Notes under the pieces: generated by a model | What the model was told of the DNA's origin: nothing | Database searches by the model: none | Seen by the model: the letters and a program-made list of their open reading frames with translations, nothing else | Part shown: positions 1 through 9,100 of the stretch, piece after piece | Layout of the letters: the number at the start of each line of letters is the position of its first letter | How positions within the stretch are numbered: the stretch's first letter is position 1 | Translations under genes and position numbers: made by a program | Origin: an uncultured Lachnospiraceae bacterium | Lineage (GTDB): Bacteria > Bacillota > Clostridia > Lachnospirales > Lachnospiraceae | Length of the DNA: 37,332 nt | Direction of reading: 5' to 3' | Assembly: GCA_902775555.1 (NCBI GenBank) | Contig: CACYMQ010000021.1 | Location: 1 to 37,332, forward strand

Positions 1-85
1 AACAGAAAGCCTCCGTATCAGAAAGATCGAAATAGTAATATATGATGATCGGCGCTCCGTCCGATCTTTTATTTATATCATCCAT
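1..85 (-). CDS. 5' end of an unrecognised gene running off the left edge
   Basis: On the minus strand an AAGGAGG ribosome site lies five bases before an ATG (complement of 83-85), and the frame stays open for 28 codons to the window edge. The peptide begins MDDINKRSDGAPIIIYYYFD and continues LSDTEAFC. No signal peptide is present and the family cannot be named from so little. The start is supported by the ribosome site and by an extended -10 promoter about 55 bases upstream. It is divergent to the STAS gene. Confidence 0.55.
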   Translation of the reverse strand, partial: MDDINKRSDGAPIIIYYYFDLSDTEAFC

Positions 86-103
86 AGAGCCTCCTTGATA
101 TAG

Positions 104-169
104 ATCCCGTCCGACGATTTACTGACATCACTACGATATGATTATATCATAAAAACGGTCGGCAGGGAT
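104..169. promoter_or_regulatory. Inverted-repeat pair around the minus-strand promoter
   Basis: Bases 104-121 and the reverse complement of 152-169 match at 13 of 18 positions, sharing ATCCC, CCGAC and TTT blocks. Between them lies the minus-strand -10 box, ATTATA at 141-146 on the plus strand (TATAAT when read on the minus strand), with an upstream TGA that makes it an extended -10. A short dyad ATGAT-TAT-ATCAT (138-150) overlaps this box. The layout suggests control of the leftward gene by a dimeric regulator, which is inference only. Confidence 0.35.
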
Positions 170-240
170 CAGGGTATAAGAGGAATTCCATACTTTTGGT
201 TTGTTGCACTTCTGTTATCGGCCGGAAGTCAAAAAAATGT

Positions 241-269
241 TTGGTGAATAAGACATAATATGATACTAT
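241..269 (+). promoter_or_regulatory. Sigma-A-like promoter for the first STAS gene
   Basis: TTGGTG at 241-246 is followed after 17 bases by TACTAT at 264-269, with TGA immediately before the -10 (TGn extension). The distance to the ATG at 321 leaves an untranslated leader of about 45 bases. Confidence 0.55.
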
Positions 270-320
270 TATCATGAGTAGAAGTATGATTAGTTTTCCA
301 AGTCAGAAAGGCGAATCAAA

Positions 321-620
321 ATGCATTTTGAGGAAATTAATTCAGGTGATGGATTGCAACTCAATGTTCAGGGAAAGATCGATGCAACATCAGCCGGTGA
401 GTTTCAGAATTCTGTATTAAGGGCATTTATCAAATCTAAAAACATCGTGATCAATCTTGAACAGGTACCATATATGTCAAGTGCAGGGCTCCGTGCTCTG
501 GTATTGGGAACCAAAACAGCCCAGGCAAAGGGGGGCAGTTTGATCGTTATCAATGTACAACCGGCAGTTATGGAAGTATTCCGTTATTCGGGAATGAATA
601 AGATAGTGGAAATAAGATAA
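321..620 (+). CDS. STAS-domain protein, anti-sigma factor antagonist type
   Basis: A 99-residue protein that is a single STAS domain of the SpoIIAA/RsbV kind. In that family a Ser in the loop after the third strand is phosphorylated by an RsbW-type kinase, and the dephosphorylated form binds the kinase and frees a sigma factor or another target. The matching motif here is YMSSAGLRAL near residues 51-60. It has its own promoter at 241-269, and the ribosome site is weak (AGAAAGGCG). A second STAS gene and two SpoIIE-like phosphatases lie downstream past a decayed region, so it probably works in the same partner-switching circuit. The kinase partner is not in the window. Confidence 0.9.
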   Translation: MHFEEINSGDGLQLNVQGKIDATSAGEFQNSVLRAFIKSKNIVINLEQVPYMSSAGLRALVLGTKTAQAKGGSLIVINVQPAVMEVFRYSGMNKIVEIR

Positions 621-727
621 AGCGTTCGTGGAAAATAAGAAAAAAAGGTCAAAAAGAAAAATCGCAGGCTTTCGTTTCAGCCGGGGATTAGTTTATCACG
701 GGCAGGACGCAGAGCAGGAATACCCGC

Positions 728-1018
728 ATGAGAACGGAAGCAGGGGACAGGGAGCTGCAGATGCCCCGGTTTATGTATGGGGAATAGGGGAGAATATAGG
801 ATTTCCTGGGGTTGGACCATCATCATATCGTTGGCGTGGATGCTTCTGGTCTATCTGTCCTTTGTATTCTTCATATTTCAAAACGATAAAAAGAACTATG
901 GCTTGGGGATGGTCGTTTACTGCTTTCTGGTAATGATCATCCTTGTCATTATCTTCGTCTTCACCAATATCATGTGCTGGGTGAAAGAAGTAAATGAGAC
1001 GTCCTATTGGGTGATCAT
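728..1018 (+). pseudogene. Remnant of a small membrane protein, frame-broken and 3'-truncated
   Basis: From 777 the frame codes for two strongly hydrophobic segments (around 816-870 and 906-975) joined by a short polar loop, which looks like a real two-helix membrane protein. The upstream part is broken: a short reading beginning at 728 stops at the TAG after codon 19, so a frameshift is needed to join it. There is no ribosome site before 777. The 3' end runs into sequence that is the reverse complement of the ABC-permease remnant (from about 1010), so the gene seems cut there. The parent family is unknown to me. Confidence 0.35.
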
Positions 1019-1834
1019 GGGGGTTCTGTATTTTGTATCTTCAATATTTTCTTCCTTTACATGTTCACACAGGATATAGCAATCCAGACCGATCATGAAG
1101 ATGATCATACTGATGAAAAGTCCCATGACAACGGCAAGAACGGAACGCTTCTCCTTGGAAAGCTGACGGAACTGAAAAGCTGAGTAGAATCCCCGGAAAT
1201 GATGCTTATGGCGGGAAATCCCGGTTGCACGCTGTTCATTCCGGATCAGGGAAAGCGGCGTGCGGTTAAGCTTTTTACTGATCACAAGATAGTTTACCAG
1301 GATACTGATCACAGCAGGCATGAAGAATCCGTAAAGGATCAGAAATGCCGGGTAGCGAAGGGGCATCTCCGGAATGGAGTAGTAGTCATATGAGTCCTGC
1401 ATCTGAAAGGAGACTCCGAGTTTGCTGAAGCCGAGAAGAGTGCCGGCAGCGCTGCTTGCGATCCGGGGATTATTCTCATCTTCAAGGAAACGGGTAAGAC
1501 GGGTTACTCCGGGAAGGGAATTCCCCATCAGAAGCCGCTCCGCAGGAGAAAGGCTCTCTGACAGATAGGACTGAAATGATGGATCCGCTACCTGTTCCGG
1601 GGTGAACATCATGACGATCGTTGTCTGAAGGAAATGACACGGAAACGGATCGTTTCGGATGTCTATATCAGGCATAATGACAAACCGGCCTTCAGTACTT
1701 ATTCCTTGATATAAGCGGGTCCCTATGATATCATGAAACATGAAAACGATCATAAAAGGACGGATATCGGAAAAACCATGGAAATGTTGTGATTTAAAAC
1801 CTGCGAGGGCCGATGGAATGGAAGACAGCTGCAA
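1004..1834 (-). pseudogene. FtsX-type ABC transporter permease remnant
   Basis: The minus-strand frame carries a recognisable internal piece of a large FtsX/MacB-like permease. It includes a transmembrane helix (residues about 165-190), then the run NYLVISKKLNRTPLSLIRNE typical of the cytoplasmic loop after it, a QFRQLSKEKRS basic stretch and a second helix. Family members are 700-1100 residues with several such helices, but only about 200 residues of homologous sequence remain. The first 60 or so codons do not look like the family and have no ribosome site. The 3' end stops right where the family should continue into the large extracellular domain. No ATPase subunit is nearby. It is best read as a decayed internal fragment, not an expressed gene. 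Confidence 0.6.
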
Positions 1835-1850
1835 ATCTTGATCAGTCAGA

Positions 1851-1877
1851 AGCGCCCTTAGTGGCGCTTTTATTTAT
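1851..1877 (+). terminator. Rho-independent terminator-like hairpin
   Basis: AGCGCC (1851-1856) pairs with GGCGCT (1863-1868) across a six-base loop and is followed by TTTATTTAT. The stem is short. No intact gene precedes it on the plus strand, so it may be a relic of a lost gene or an attenuator ahead of the second STAS gene. Confidence 0.45.
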
Positions 1878-1963
1878 GCGTAAAAGCAGCTTCAGGCCAA
1901 ACGGAATATGCACAGATTGTCGAAGGGAAAAGGTGGATGTAGATTAAACGTATGGAGGTTATT

Positions 1964-2260
1964 ATGAAACACAGCCTTGGGAATGAAACACTGACAATTT
2001 ATCTGGAAGGCGAGGTAAACTCTGCCAATGCGGTAGATGTGGAGAAAGAGATCGGTCAGATCATCAGTCAGAACAGCTTCAAATCCCTCGTTCTTGATCT
2101 GGAGGATCTGACATATCTGTCATCCGCCGGGATCAGGATCGTGATCTGCCTGAAGCAGGACTATGGTGACGTATCAATGGTGAAGGCTTCGGAAGAGATA
2201 TATAGTATCTTTTATATGGTCGGACTCCATAAAATGATGAAGATTGATAAGCAGTCATAG
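1964..2260 (+). CDS. STAS-domain protein, anti-sigma factor antagonist type
   Basis: A 98-residue STAS domain with the phospho-acceptor loop YLSSAGIRIV. The start at 1964 is chosen because GGAGG (1954-1958) lies five bases before it. An in-frame ATG at 1952 would overlap this ribosome site and adds only four residues. The gene ends 16 bases before the first Cache/PP2C phosphatase, so the two are probably one operon. In the RsbV/SpoIIAA scheme the phosphatase would remove phosphate from this protein. The domain is clear; the pairing is inferred from position. Confidence 0.9.
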   Translation: MKHSLGNETLTIYLEGEVNSANAVDVEKEIGQIISQNSFKSLVLDLEDLTYLSSAGIRIVICLKQDYGDVSMVKASEEIYSIFYMVGLHKMMKIDKQS

Positions 2261-2276
2261 TTAAAGAGAGCGTAAG

Positions 2277-4166
2277 ATGGGAAAAACAGTTGCCAAGAAG
2301 GAAAAAAAGATAGGGAATATCATATACAAGAGACTTGTGGCCATTGTCCTTTTCGCCCTTGCCCTGGCGGCGGTGGCGGGCTATTTTGTGCAGGATTATT
2401 TCCAGAAGCGTCAGAGTTTTACCATTCTTCGCCAATACATTGAAGACGTCGATATGGAGATTGATCTGAACGGGGAGATGGAGGAGTATATCCGCGGAGA
2501 CTGGGGGATGAATAATGATTCCATAGAATCAAATTTTGACGCCTATCAAGATAATGACTTTCTGAAAAGACTGGTGAATCAGAATTCCGAATGGCTCACA
2601 GAGGTAACGATTGTCAATAATAAGGGCGTGGTAACACATTCTTCGAATCCCGATATGATCGGATATGATCTGCATGATAACGAATGCATGTCTGAGTTCT
2701 TATGCATTCTTGATGGCAAAGACTATTACGCCAGGGATTTTTATCCTGCTCTCTTCGAAGAGGATAATGATATTAATAGGGTATACGGCGCTATTTCCGT
2801 GGATGGTTTTGATGGCCTGGTTCTTTTTGGCTTTGACAGAGATACAATAAAGGCGCAGTTTGAAGGCGAATTATGGAACACCGTTACCTGCAAAAGGATC
2901 GGCGAGACCGGATATATGATCGCATGCAACCCGGAGGGGAAGATGGTCGGTATTACCGAGGCTGCGATCAGCGACAGGCTGCAGGAAGAAACTCCCTATA
3001 CCGGAGAGGTGGAGCTTCCTGAAACGGAGGATGAGATCAGTAAGCAGATCACGGAGTTTTATGGCGAGAAATGCTATGTATCTGCTGTCAAAAGAAAAGG
3101 CTATTATCTGATCGCTGCCTACCCGGTAAAGGATGCGAATTCACTCAGGAATAAGTATAATGCTCTGATGCTGATCACCCTCGTTGTTGTCCTTTCTGTT
3201 TTATTTGTTGTCCTGTATGTACTGATGAAAAAGCATGTGGTGCGTGAAGTAAGTGGCATCCACGGGACACTAAAGAAGATCACGGAGGGGGATCTGGATG
3301 AGAAAGCGGATTCAGAAGGATCCCTGGAATTTCACGACCTGTCCAATGGTATCAATGAAACGGTATCGAATCTGAAGGACCGCATACAGGCGGCGAAAGA
3401 GCAGATGGCAGCGGAGGGTGAAAAAGCCAGGCGGATCCAGGAAGCATCTGTTCCCCGGGTATTTCCCGTGAATGATAGCTTCGGACTCTATGCTTCCATG
3501 CATGCGGCCGAGGCAGTTGGCGGCGACTTTTATGATTTCTTTATGATCGATGCGGATAAGCTGGGGTTTGTCGTGGCAGATGTGTCCGGAAGAGGCATGC
3601 CGGCTGCGCTTTACATGATGCGTGCCAGGACGCTGATCAGGAGCTTTGCGGAGCAGGGGCTGCCGGTAGATGAGGTGGCTGAACAGGCCAACCGAAAGCT
3701 CTGCGAGGATGAATCCAAGGATATGTTCGTCACGGCTTGGATCGGGATCCTGGACCTTAAGACAGGTCTGCTGAATTACGTTCATGCCGGCCATACGCTG
3801 CCGGTTCTCGTGGGAAGGGAGACTTGCTTTGTAAAACAGATATGTAACCCGATCCTCGGAGGAGTAGAAACTGCAACATACGTTAAGCAGGAGATCCGGC
3901 TCCTTCCGGGTGACAGTATCTATCTTTACACCCGTGGGATCACAGAGGCACAGAATGCGGCCGGAGAAATGTATGGCGCTGACCGGCTGCTCACCCTGAT
4001 CAAGGGTGAGCAGGGCAAGCTGAAGAACGCGGATGTCAATGCCTTTTGTAAGGCCGGTTGTGAGCTGGTATATGAAAGGATCAGGGAGTTTATGGGAGAT
4101 GCACCCCAATCGGATGATATCACCATGATGTGGGTGACTTATACAGGGGGGCGAGGCTTAGGATGA
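2277..4166 (+). CDS. Membrane-bound Cache/HAMP/PP2C phosphatase (SpoIIE/RsbU-like), Arg in a metal motif
   Basis: A 629-residue membrane protein. TM1 is at about 20-42, an extracytoplasmic Cache-like sensor at about 45-295, TM2 at about 297-320, a HAMP region at about 320-375, and a PP2C/SpoIIE phosphatase domain from about 400 to the end. Metal-binding motifs are GGDFYDFF (D417), VADVSGRG (D435) and SDDITMMW (D613/D614). The motif that normally reads YTDG-TEA is YTRGITEA, with Arg553 replacing the Asp that coordinates metal in PP2C enzymes; the downstream paralogue keeps Asp. The enzyme may be weak, altered or regulatory. It follows the STAS gene by 16 bases and overlaps the next gene by four. 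Expected substrate is a phosphorylated STAS protein, with the signal sensed outside the cell. Confidence 0.9.
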   Translation: MGKTVAKKEKKIGNIIYKRLVAIVLFALALAAVAGYFVQDYFQKRQSFTILRQYIEDVDMEIDLNGEMEEYIRGDWGMNNDSIESNFDAYQDNDFLKRLVNQNSEWLTEVTIVNNKGVVTHSSNPDMIGYDLHDNECMSEFLCILDGKDYYARDFYPALFEEDNDINRVYGAISVDGFDGLVLFGFDRDTIKAQFEGELWNTVTCKRIGETGYMIACNPEGKMVGITEAAISDRLQEETPYTGEVELPETEDEISKQITEFYGEKCYVSAVKRKGYYLIAAYPVKDANSLRNKYNALMLITLVVVLSVLFVVLYVLMKKHVVREVSGIHGTLKKITEGDLDEKADSEGSLEFHDLSNGINETVSNLKDRIQAAKEQMAAEGEKARRIQEASVPRVFPVNDSFGLYASMHAAEAVGGDFYDFFMIDADKLGFVVADVSGRGMPAALYMMRARTLIRSFAEQGLPVDEVAEQANRKLCEDESKDMFVTAWIGILDLKTGLLNYVHAGHTLPVLVGRETCFVKQICNPILGGVETATYVKQEIRLLPGDSIYLYTRGITEAQNAAGEMYGADRLLTLIKGEQGKLKNADVNAFCKAGCELVYERIREFMGDAPQSDDITMMWVTYTGGRGLG

Positions 4167-6046
4167 AAAAGTATTATCAAAAGCACAAACTCGGGACCAT
4201 CACGCTGATCTGGCTGTTCGTCATCATGGAGATCTCCATTGTTGTTGTAACGACAGTGGGTATTTTGGTGCAGAATTATTATCAGCGGAGGCAGGCCTTT
4301 TCCATGATCAGTGATTATCTCTCCGAAAATACCAGGAGGATCGATCCCCATGAAAGGATCAATGAATACTTTATTGAATGGATGGATGAGATCGTTGATG
4401 TTGAGGGTGCTTCGAGAAAGAAAGAGTTTTGCGACAATGACAAGCTCCGGAGAATCGCTTTATCTAATCCGGAGAATTTTAATGAGGTCAGCTTCGTAGA
4501 CCGGGACGGGATCATCGCTTATTCCTCCAATCCGGAGTTGATCGGTACGGACATAAGAAAAAGTACACATCTGGCACCCTTTGCATGTATTCTGGAGGGT
4601 GAGGGTTCCTACTCGGATCCCTTTTCCGCCAGCCCCTTTACTGATTCGGTAAAGAAGGCGTATGTAGGCACGGCTTTCCGGGATAAAGACGGGTTTATGC
4701 TTTGGGGGATGGACGAAGAGATCTACCGGAGGTGGATCCTGTACAGGATCATAACCGTAACCGAGTATTCCAAGATCGGTATGACCGGATATATCATAAA
4801 TGTAGATCCGGAGAAGAAGATCAACTGCGTAACTCACCGTATGAAGGATGTCGTAGGGGAGACATTTACCGTGGACTCTGTGCTTCCGGAGGAAGAGGGA
4901 GCGGTTAAGGAAACGATCTGTCTGCTCTATGGAGAAAAGTGTTATGTGGGGGCGGTCAAGACGCGGGATTGCTATGTGATCGGAGCCTATCCGGTAGCTG
5001 AGGCGGAGCAGTTTCGGCAGCAGAACAATATCCTTTTTGCCGTTTTATTCGTTATTGTGCTGAGCGCCTTCTTCCTGGTGGTCTTCCTGATGCTGAGAAA
5101 GCACGTCATTAAAGGCGTGGAGCAGACCCATGCCTCGCTTAACCGCATAACCGGGGGGGATCTGGACGAAAAGGTGGATGTCAGAGGATCGGTTGAATTC
5201 TCGGAGCTGTCTTCCGGTATCAATGAGACAGTAGCCAGACTAAAGGATCTTATCCGGGAAGAGGATGAACGTGTTAAAAATGAACTTCTGAACGCAAAAT
5301 ACATTCAGGAGTCGGCTGTTCCCGGGCATTTCCCGCCGTATCCGGAGAATAAGGCATTTGGGCTTTTTGCCTCCATGAATGCAGCGCAGGATGTGGGTGG
5401 TGATTTCTATGACTTTTTTATGCTGAATGAGGATACTCTGGTCATCGTGATGGCAGATGTATGCGGGAAGGGACTGCCGGCGGCACTCTATATGATGCAC
5501 GCAAAAACACTGATCAAGAACTTCGCCGAGCGCGGACTTCCGGTAAACAAGGTGGCTGAGGAGGTCAATAACAAGCTTTGTGAGGACACCTCCAACGATG
5601 CGTTCATGTTTGTCACGGCATGGATCGGTTTCCTGGATATTCGCAGTGGTGTTATAAGCTATGTCCATGCAGGGCATACGTATCCGGTGCTTATCAGCAA
5701 TGAAGTATCCTTTGTTCAGAAGGAGATCGATATCGTGCTCGGGGGATTTAAGGGAACGCAGTATGAAAGACAGGAGATCAGGCTGCAGCCCGGTGACAGT
5801 ATCTATCTTTACACGGACGGAGTTACGGAAGCAAGGAATCCGGACGGAAAGCTGTATGGGGACAACAGACTGCTCGGTTTTATTTCGGATATGGCAGGTG
5901 ATCTGAATTCCGAAGACAGAAATGATTATTGCAGGGAAGCATGTGAGCGGATCCTTGTTGAGGTAAAAGACTTTGAATCGGATGCGGGACAGGCGGACGA
6001 TATCACGATGATGTGGATAAAGTACACCGGACCCGTAGCGGGATGA
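4163..6046 (+). CDS. Membrane-bound Cache/HAMP/PP2C phosphatase (SpoIIE/RsbU-like), complete motifs
   Basis: A tandem paralogue of the preceding gene with the same order: TM1, extracytoplasmic Cache-like domain, TM2, HAMP, PP2C/SpoIIE domain. All metal motifs look intact: GGDFYDFF, MADVCGKG, YTDGVTEA (D552 counted from this start) and ADDITMMW. The ATG at 4163 overlaps the upstream TGA in an ATGA junction, which points to translational coupling. A start at 4130 is possible but would overlap the upstream gene by 37 bases. The length is 627 residues. The sensor halves differ much more than the catalytic halves, so the pair may read different ligands and feed the same STAS proteins. Confidence 0.92.
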   Translation: MKKYYQKHKLGTITLIWLFVIMEISIVVVTTVGILVQNYYQRRQAFSMISDYLSENTRRIDPHERINEYFIEWMDEIVDVEGASRKKEFCDNDKLRRIALSNPENFNEVSFVDRDGIIAYSSNPELIGTDIRKSTHLAPFACILEGEGSYSDPFSASPFTDSVKKAYVGTAFRDKDGFMLWGMDEEIYRRWILYRIITVTEYSKIGMTGYIINVDPEKKINCVTHRMKDVVGETFTVDSVLPEEEGAVKETICLLYGEKCYVGAVKTRDCYVIGAYPVAEAEQFRQQNNILFAVLFVIVLSAFFLVVFLMLRKHVIKGVEQTHASLNRITGGDLDEKVDVRGSVEFSELSSGINETVARLKDLIREEDERVKNELLNAKYIQESAVPGHFPPYPENKAFGLFASMNAAQDVGGDFYDFFMLNEDTLVIVMADVCGKGLPAALYMMHAKTLIKNFAERGLPVNKVAEEVNNKLCEDTSNDAFMFVTAWIGFLDIRSGVISYVHAGHTYPVLISNEVSFVQKEIDIVLGGFKGTQYERQEIRLQPGDSIYLYTDGVTEARNPDGKLYGDNRLLGFISDMAGDLNSEDRNDYCREACERILVEVKDFESDAGQADDITMMWIKYTGPVAG

Positions 6047-6071
6047 AAAGAGGAAATGGGACCCCGGAAGA

Positions 6072-6106
6072 TTGTAAAGATTCTGTAAATGTCGTTTTGG
6101 TATAGT
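6072..6106 (+). promoter_or_regulatory. Promoter with TGTAAA direct repeats, copy 1
   Basis: Two TGTAAA boxes (6073-6078 and 6084-6089) lie 11 bp apart, one helical turn, and TATAGT (6101-6106) follows 11 bases after the second. No good -35 exists at the standard distance. This is the geometry of activator-dependent promoters bound by OmpR/PhoB-type regulators, and TTTACA on the other strand resembles Gram-positive Pho boxes. A nearly identical element lies at 9871-9905. Confidence 0.5.
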
Positions 6107-6149
6107 GTCCTTGAAGATAAGAAACAGATCAAAGAAAGGAAGAAAACCC

Positions 6150-9100
6150 ATGTTTAACGAAGCATTTCATACAAAAGAGGAATTTTTGGAAATCTGTAAA
6201 GGACAGGGGTGGGATGCACCTGAGGAACAGGAGTTTTTCGGACATTTCTTTGACTATGTCAGTGAATTGGATCGTGAAGGCAAGAGTGACCCGCTGGACC
6301 TGGATTCCATGGGAGTCAATCTGGCACAGCTGAACGGAAAGAACCAGACACAGCGGAATATCTTCATCAACAAGATGCGTGATGCATTCGGGAATACGGC
6401 ATATGTATTTCCGCAGGAGCTTAAGGACGGATTCAAGAAGGTGGAGTCTGTAGTCGTTATTAATACGGATCCGATGCAGAAAAAGCTCGAGGAGATGGAC
6501 AGAAAAAAGCAGGCCCTGATGGAGAAAAATGAAGAAGCAAGGAAGGCTTCCGAAGCTTTGCTCACCTATGTCGACGAAGCCTTGGAGAAGCTGGTCGGGG
6601 AATACGAAAAGATGAAGGCCGAGGAAGCAAAGAAGAAGGCTCCTGAGGAAGACGACGATGTAGATCCCGAACTTAAAGCTGCATATGACGCACAATATGT
6701 AACGATCAATTTCAACCTCGGTGCAAAAGGTGCTTACGCCAGCAAAGTAAGCCTTCAGGAATATCAGCAGAAACTGAAGCAGGCCGGGTGGACCTACCCG
6801 AAGGATCTGGCTGTATTTGAAGCCCTTTACAGATTGTCCGAGGTCCTGGATCATCCGAAGCTGGATAATCTTCTGCGTGATGCACTGAATGATTCAAACG
6901 CATTAAATGCAAATAAAAGAATGTCCTTCCTGTACGGTGATGTAACTCAGATACTCTCGCAGTTTGTGCTTACAGATAAGATCCCGTCCACATTAAGGAA
7001 CAAGATCACCGGCTGCTTTGATGAGCTTGATCAGGAGACCATCGATGCGAACTACTGGGATACTTTCCTTAAGACCCGTCCGAAAACATGGGAAGAGAAT
7101 GCGGCCATCGAGTGGCAGAAAGGTCAGGTAAAACCGGGACAGGAGATCATTTATGATTATACCCTCACAAGATTTGTAGAGAAGGCGAAGGATAACGGCT
7201 GGACTACAGAGCAGGATGTGAAATTCGTTACTGACATTTATAATTACAGAAAAGAAAACAAGTGGACTGAAAACCGGAGTATGGATAAGATCCTGATGGA
7301 TATCATCAACTATCCGGTCTGGGGCGGAGCCAATCGCGAAAGGGTCCTTCAGAATATGGAGGAAACCTTTGAACGGATGGAAAGCAGGAGATATTTCTAC
7401 AGCATTGACCGACTTCGGAAGGGTCAGAAGCCCTACATCACGGAGCTTAAGGAGTCCCTCGCAGGAATAAAGAGCCGGACAGATGCGTATTATGAGGAGC
7501 AGTACCTCGCGCATTTCGGAAAGGCTTACCAGAAGACAGAGGACGATCTGGAGAGGGACAGAAAGGCACGGGAAAAGGAAAGAAGCGTTTTTGTAGAGAA
7601 ATACAGGGACGCAGTTTGGGAGAACAGAAGAGTTTTTGATGTATCCTTCCGTCTTTCCGAAAAGGAATTCCTGAACATCGCAGAAGGCAATGGTTGGCTG
7701 GGAGCCTCCGGATTTGACCACCGGGATCTGAATGGTCTGATGGATCTGTACGATGTGACCAGAAATTCGGGGAATAAGCAGCTGCTGGGACTCCTGAACA
7801 AGATCCTTATTACAGAGGTTGACACGAAGGAGAAAAGAGATGCTTTGGTAAAGGATATCCTGGACACCGTATCCGGAGTTCTGGGTGAGGACACCATCTT
7901 CGGAGAAGACGAGAAGAAACTGACGCAGATCCGTGATGGTAAGGGATTCGTTTCCAATGTCAGTGAGAACGAGATCCGCAGTACACTTAAGAGTTATGAG
8001 AACACCCAAAACCGTGAGGAGAACCTGAATGAACTTGGCAAGATCGTTCTCAGGCAAGGTTGGGATGTGGAGGATCTGCCCTTTTTCGAATCCCTCTATG
8101 ATTTCCAGACAAAAAAAGTAAATGAGAAGGGTATCTCTCCCATTGACGAAGGACTTGAAGCGTTATTGAAGGGAAGGATCGGGTATTTCAACACCGCTAC
8201 AAAGAAAAATGAGCTTCTCCGTAAGTTTAAGGATGCTGTAGCGGAGTCTTCCCTGGACGAGGATGATAAGTTTGACCTTGGACAAACCATCGAAGAAAAG
8301 ATCCAGCAGGGGATCAAGGAGGAAAGAAAAGAAAGAGAAGAGAAAATCTTTGAGGACGCAAATATCGCCATAGAGCCGGATGTACTGGAAGAACCGAAGA
8401 AGTATTCTGCAGATGCAGAATTCCACAGTGAAGAGAATGCTGATAAGGATCCTGATAATGCTGAGCAGGATAAGGATCAGGAGCAGAAGAAGTATTCTGC
8501 AGATGCGGAATTCCGTAATGCAAAGAACCTCTACAAGGAGCGTGATCATGCTGAGAAGGCAAAGATCAGGAAACTGCTTGATGAAGCATATGTAGAAACA
8601 GAGATACTTCGGAATAAAGTTGCCGGTGAGCAGATCTTCAAGGAAGAGGAGCCGAAGGCTGAGATCCCGGCTGAGGGTGAGGCGAAGGTCGAAGAAGAAC
8701 CGAAGGCTGTTCCGCCTGTAGTGAATGTAAAGAAGGAAGAGCAGAAGGAAGAGCAGAAGGAAGAGGTTCAGAAGGCACCGGACGAGGAAGACAAGAAGGT
8801 ATCGGCAGAGGAAGATAAAAAGTCCGGGGCCGACAACCGCAGTATCCATCGGGCGTCCAATGACAACCTGATCTTAGACAGAGATAATCCCATCAATGAC
8901 AGGGAATCCTTCAAGGATGATAATGGAGGAAGACTTCCGTACAGAAAGAAGAATCGTCATTTCGTGGACCGGGATCTCTCTTCGGATCTCGGTATCAACA
9001 ATGAGGTTCAGGCTGGTCTGGAGAGAACAGAGGCTTACGTAAAGAACGTCTATGCTTTTAATTTCGCCAGGATCAGTCTCATGAAAGCCATCGATATAGA

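Noticed and set aside
628-933. A 101-codon frame from GTG after the first STAS gene
   Set aside because: Composition is not protein-like in its second half, there is no proper ribosome site, and the better coding signal from 777 is in another frame.
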